Below are positions 13,661-14,081 of a DNA stretch of 14,081 nt, piece after piece. Both the position numbers and the translations under genes were made by a program. Position 1 is the stretch's first letter, and each line of letters starts with the position of its first letter. The DNA comes from Acetobacteraceae bacterium (lineage in GTDB: Bacteria; Pseudomonadota; Alphaproteobacteria; Acetobacterales; Acetobacteraceae): positions 1 to 14,081 of the forward strand of contig JASHVB010000894.1 of NCBI GenBank assembly GCA_030039695.1, read 5' to 3'. Under the pieces are notes generated by a model, which made no database searches, was not told where the DNA came from, and saw nothing but the letters and a program-made list of their open reading frames with translations.

Positions 13661-13742
13661 CCTGGACGCGCGATCGCAAGTCGTGCGCGGCCGGCCTGCG
13701 CCGGCCATGACGCGAAGGCAACGTCCGCGTGTTTCGTCCAGG
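13661..13742. other. Structured intergenic sequence (nested inverted repeats)
   Basis: CCTGGACG (13661-13668) and CGTCCAGG (13735-13742) are perfect inverted copies. They enclose a 7-bp hairpin GGCCGGC-CTGC-GCCGGCC (13689-13706), and further CGCG pairs are possible inside the outer stem. It sits between the methyltransferase stop and the hydro-lyase gene, in 236 bases with no gene of its own. It could be a terminator region, a REP-like element or a structured RNA. Confidence 0.35.
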
Positions 13743-13800
13743 CGCGGGTCGGCTACAGCCGGTGGCGTAATGGCACGGCAACGAAGCGATGGAGGCAGCG

Positions 13801-14081
13801 ATGGATGCAATGCCGCGATTGGGAGCCGGCGAGGGACTTAGGCACCGGTTGGCGATTCGTTCCGGTGCTTGGACCGGCCCCACCGCAGACCGTGCGCCGG
13901 GCAACGTGCAGGCGAACCTTGTGATCCTGCCGAAAGCACTGGCCGACGATTTCCACCGCTTCGCGCTCGCCAATCCGCGCCCCTGTCCACTCCTCGACGT
14001 CACGCGACCCGGCGAAACGTCGTTCGCCGCGCTCGGCGATGACATCGATATCCGCACCGATCTGCCGCGATATCGCATTTG
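13801..14081 (+). CDS. DUF1445/YcsI-family putative hydro-lyase, 3' part beyond window
   Basis: The frame opens at ATG 13801, with GGAGG at 13791-13795 five bases upstream, and stays open to the window edge, giving 93 complete codons. It reads IRSGAWTGPTADRAPGNVQA (19-38), then NLVILP (39-44), NPRPCPLLDV (58-67) and DDIDIRTDLPRYR (80-92). These blocks are the hallmark of the YcsI/DUF1445 family, annotated as putative hydro-lyases and related to the D-glutamate cyclase domain. Full members are about 255-270 residues, so roughly the first third is present. The reaction in bacteria is not firmly known; D-glutamate/5-oxoproline chemistry is an inference from the eukaryotic relative. It follows the methyltransferase by 236 bases in the same direction. 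An alternative ATG is at 13810. The family call is firm despite truncation. Confidence 0.82.
   Translation, partial: MDAMPRLGAGEGLRHRLAIRSGAWTGPTADRAPGNVQANLVILPKALADDFHRFALANPRPCPLLDVTRPGETSFAALGDDIDIRTDLPRYRI

Noticed and set aside
1..14081. CRISPR array, integrase/transposase or tRNA-associated attachment site.
   Set aside because: Reading through the window I saw no regularly spaced repeats, no recombinase motifs, and no direct repeats flanking the OLD-type gene.

Overview
The window is 14 kb of GC-rich proteobacterial chromosome. Hand counts of 60-base lines give about 65-70% GC in the housekeeping genes. The hopanoid RND transporter, the tandem GNAT protein, the paired class I aminotransferases and the gene style suggest a gamma- or betaproteobacterium; a Xanthomonadales-like gammaproteobacterium is my best guess, at low confidence. 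It is mainly a metabolic and housekeeping region with one compositionally foreign gene.

Layout, left to right. (1) 9-2600 (+): HpnN-type hopanoid transporter. It is followed by about 370 bases without a clear gene, then a very small lipoprotein (core 2968-3117) with no normal start codon. A perfect 29-base hairpin (3150-3178) separates these rightward genes from the leftward block. (2) 5797 down to 3266 (-): a probable operon of DinB-family metalloenzyme, SRAP/YedK-type abasic-site protein, and M20-family carbamoylase/allantoate amidohydrolase, with gaps of 48 and 63 bases. Repeated TTGAC/GTCAA motifs lie just upstream of it. (3) 6223-8244 (-): a single OLD-family ATPase with a C-terminal TOPRIM-like domain. 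It is visibly richer in A+T than its neighbours (40-43% GC in two 60-base lines) and is flanked by 425 and 664 bases without convincing genes. It looks like a horizontally acquired anti-phage-type gene. Its TOPRIM acidic residues are substituted, which is the most unusual feature of the window. (4) 9973-8909 (-): a protein with two fused GNAT acetyltransferase domains. Its 5' end runs into structured, repeat-like DNA and has no good start codon. (5) 12458-10054 (-): two tandem, colinear 400-residue class I aminotransferases whose stop and start codons overlap as TGATG. (6) 12776-13564 (+): a class I SAM-dependent methyltransferase, divergent from the aminotransferases. (7) 13801 to the window end (+): the N-terminal third of a DUF1445/YcsI-type putative hydro-lyase, cut by the window edge.

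Working together: the two aminotransferases are almost certainly co-expressed. The DinB/SRAP/M20 block is probably one transcript, though no shared pathway is evident. I did not find a CRISPR array, a tRNA or rRNA, an intact transposase, or a Gabija-type helicase partner for the OLD protein. If the window holds something new, the best candidate is the solitary OLD protein with its altered TOPRIM centre and empty flanks.
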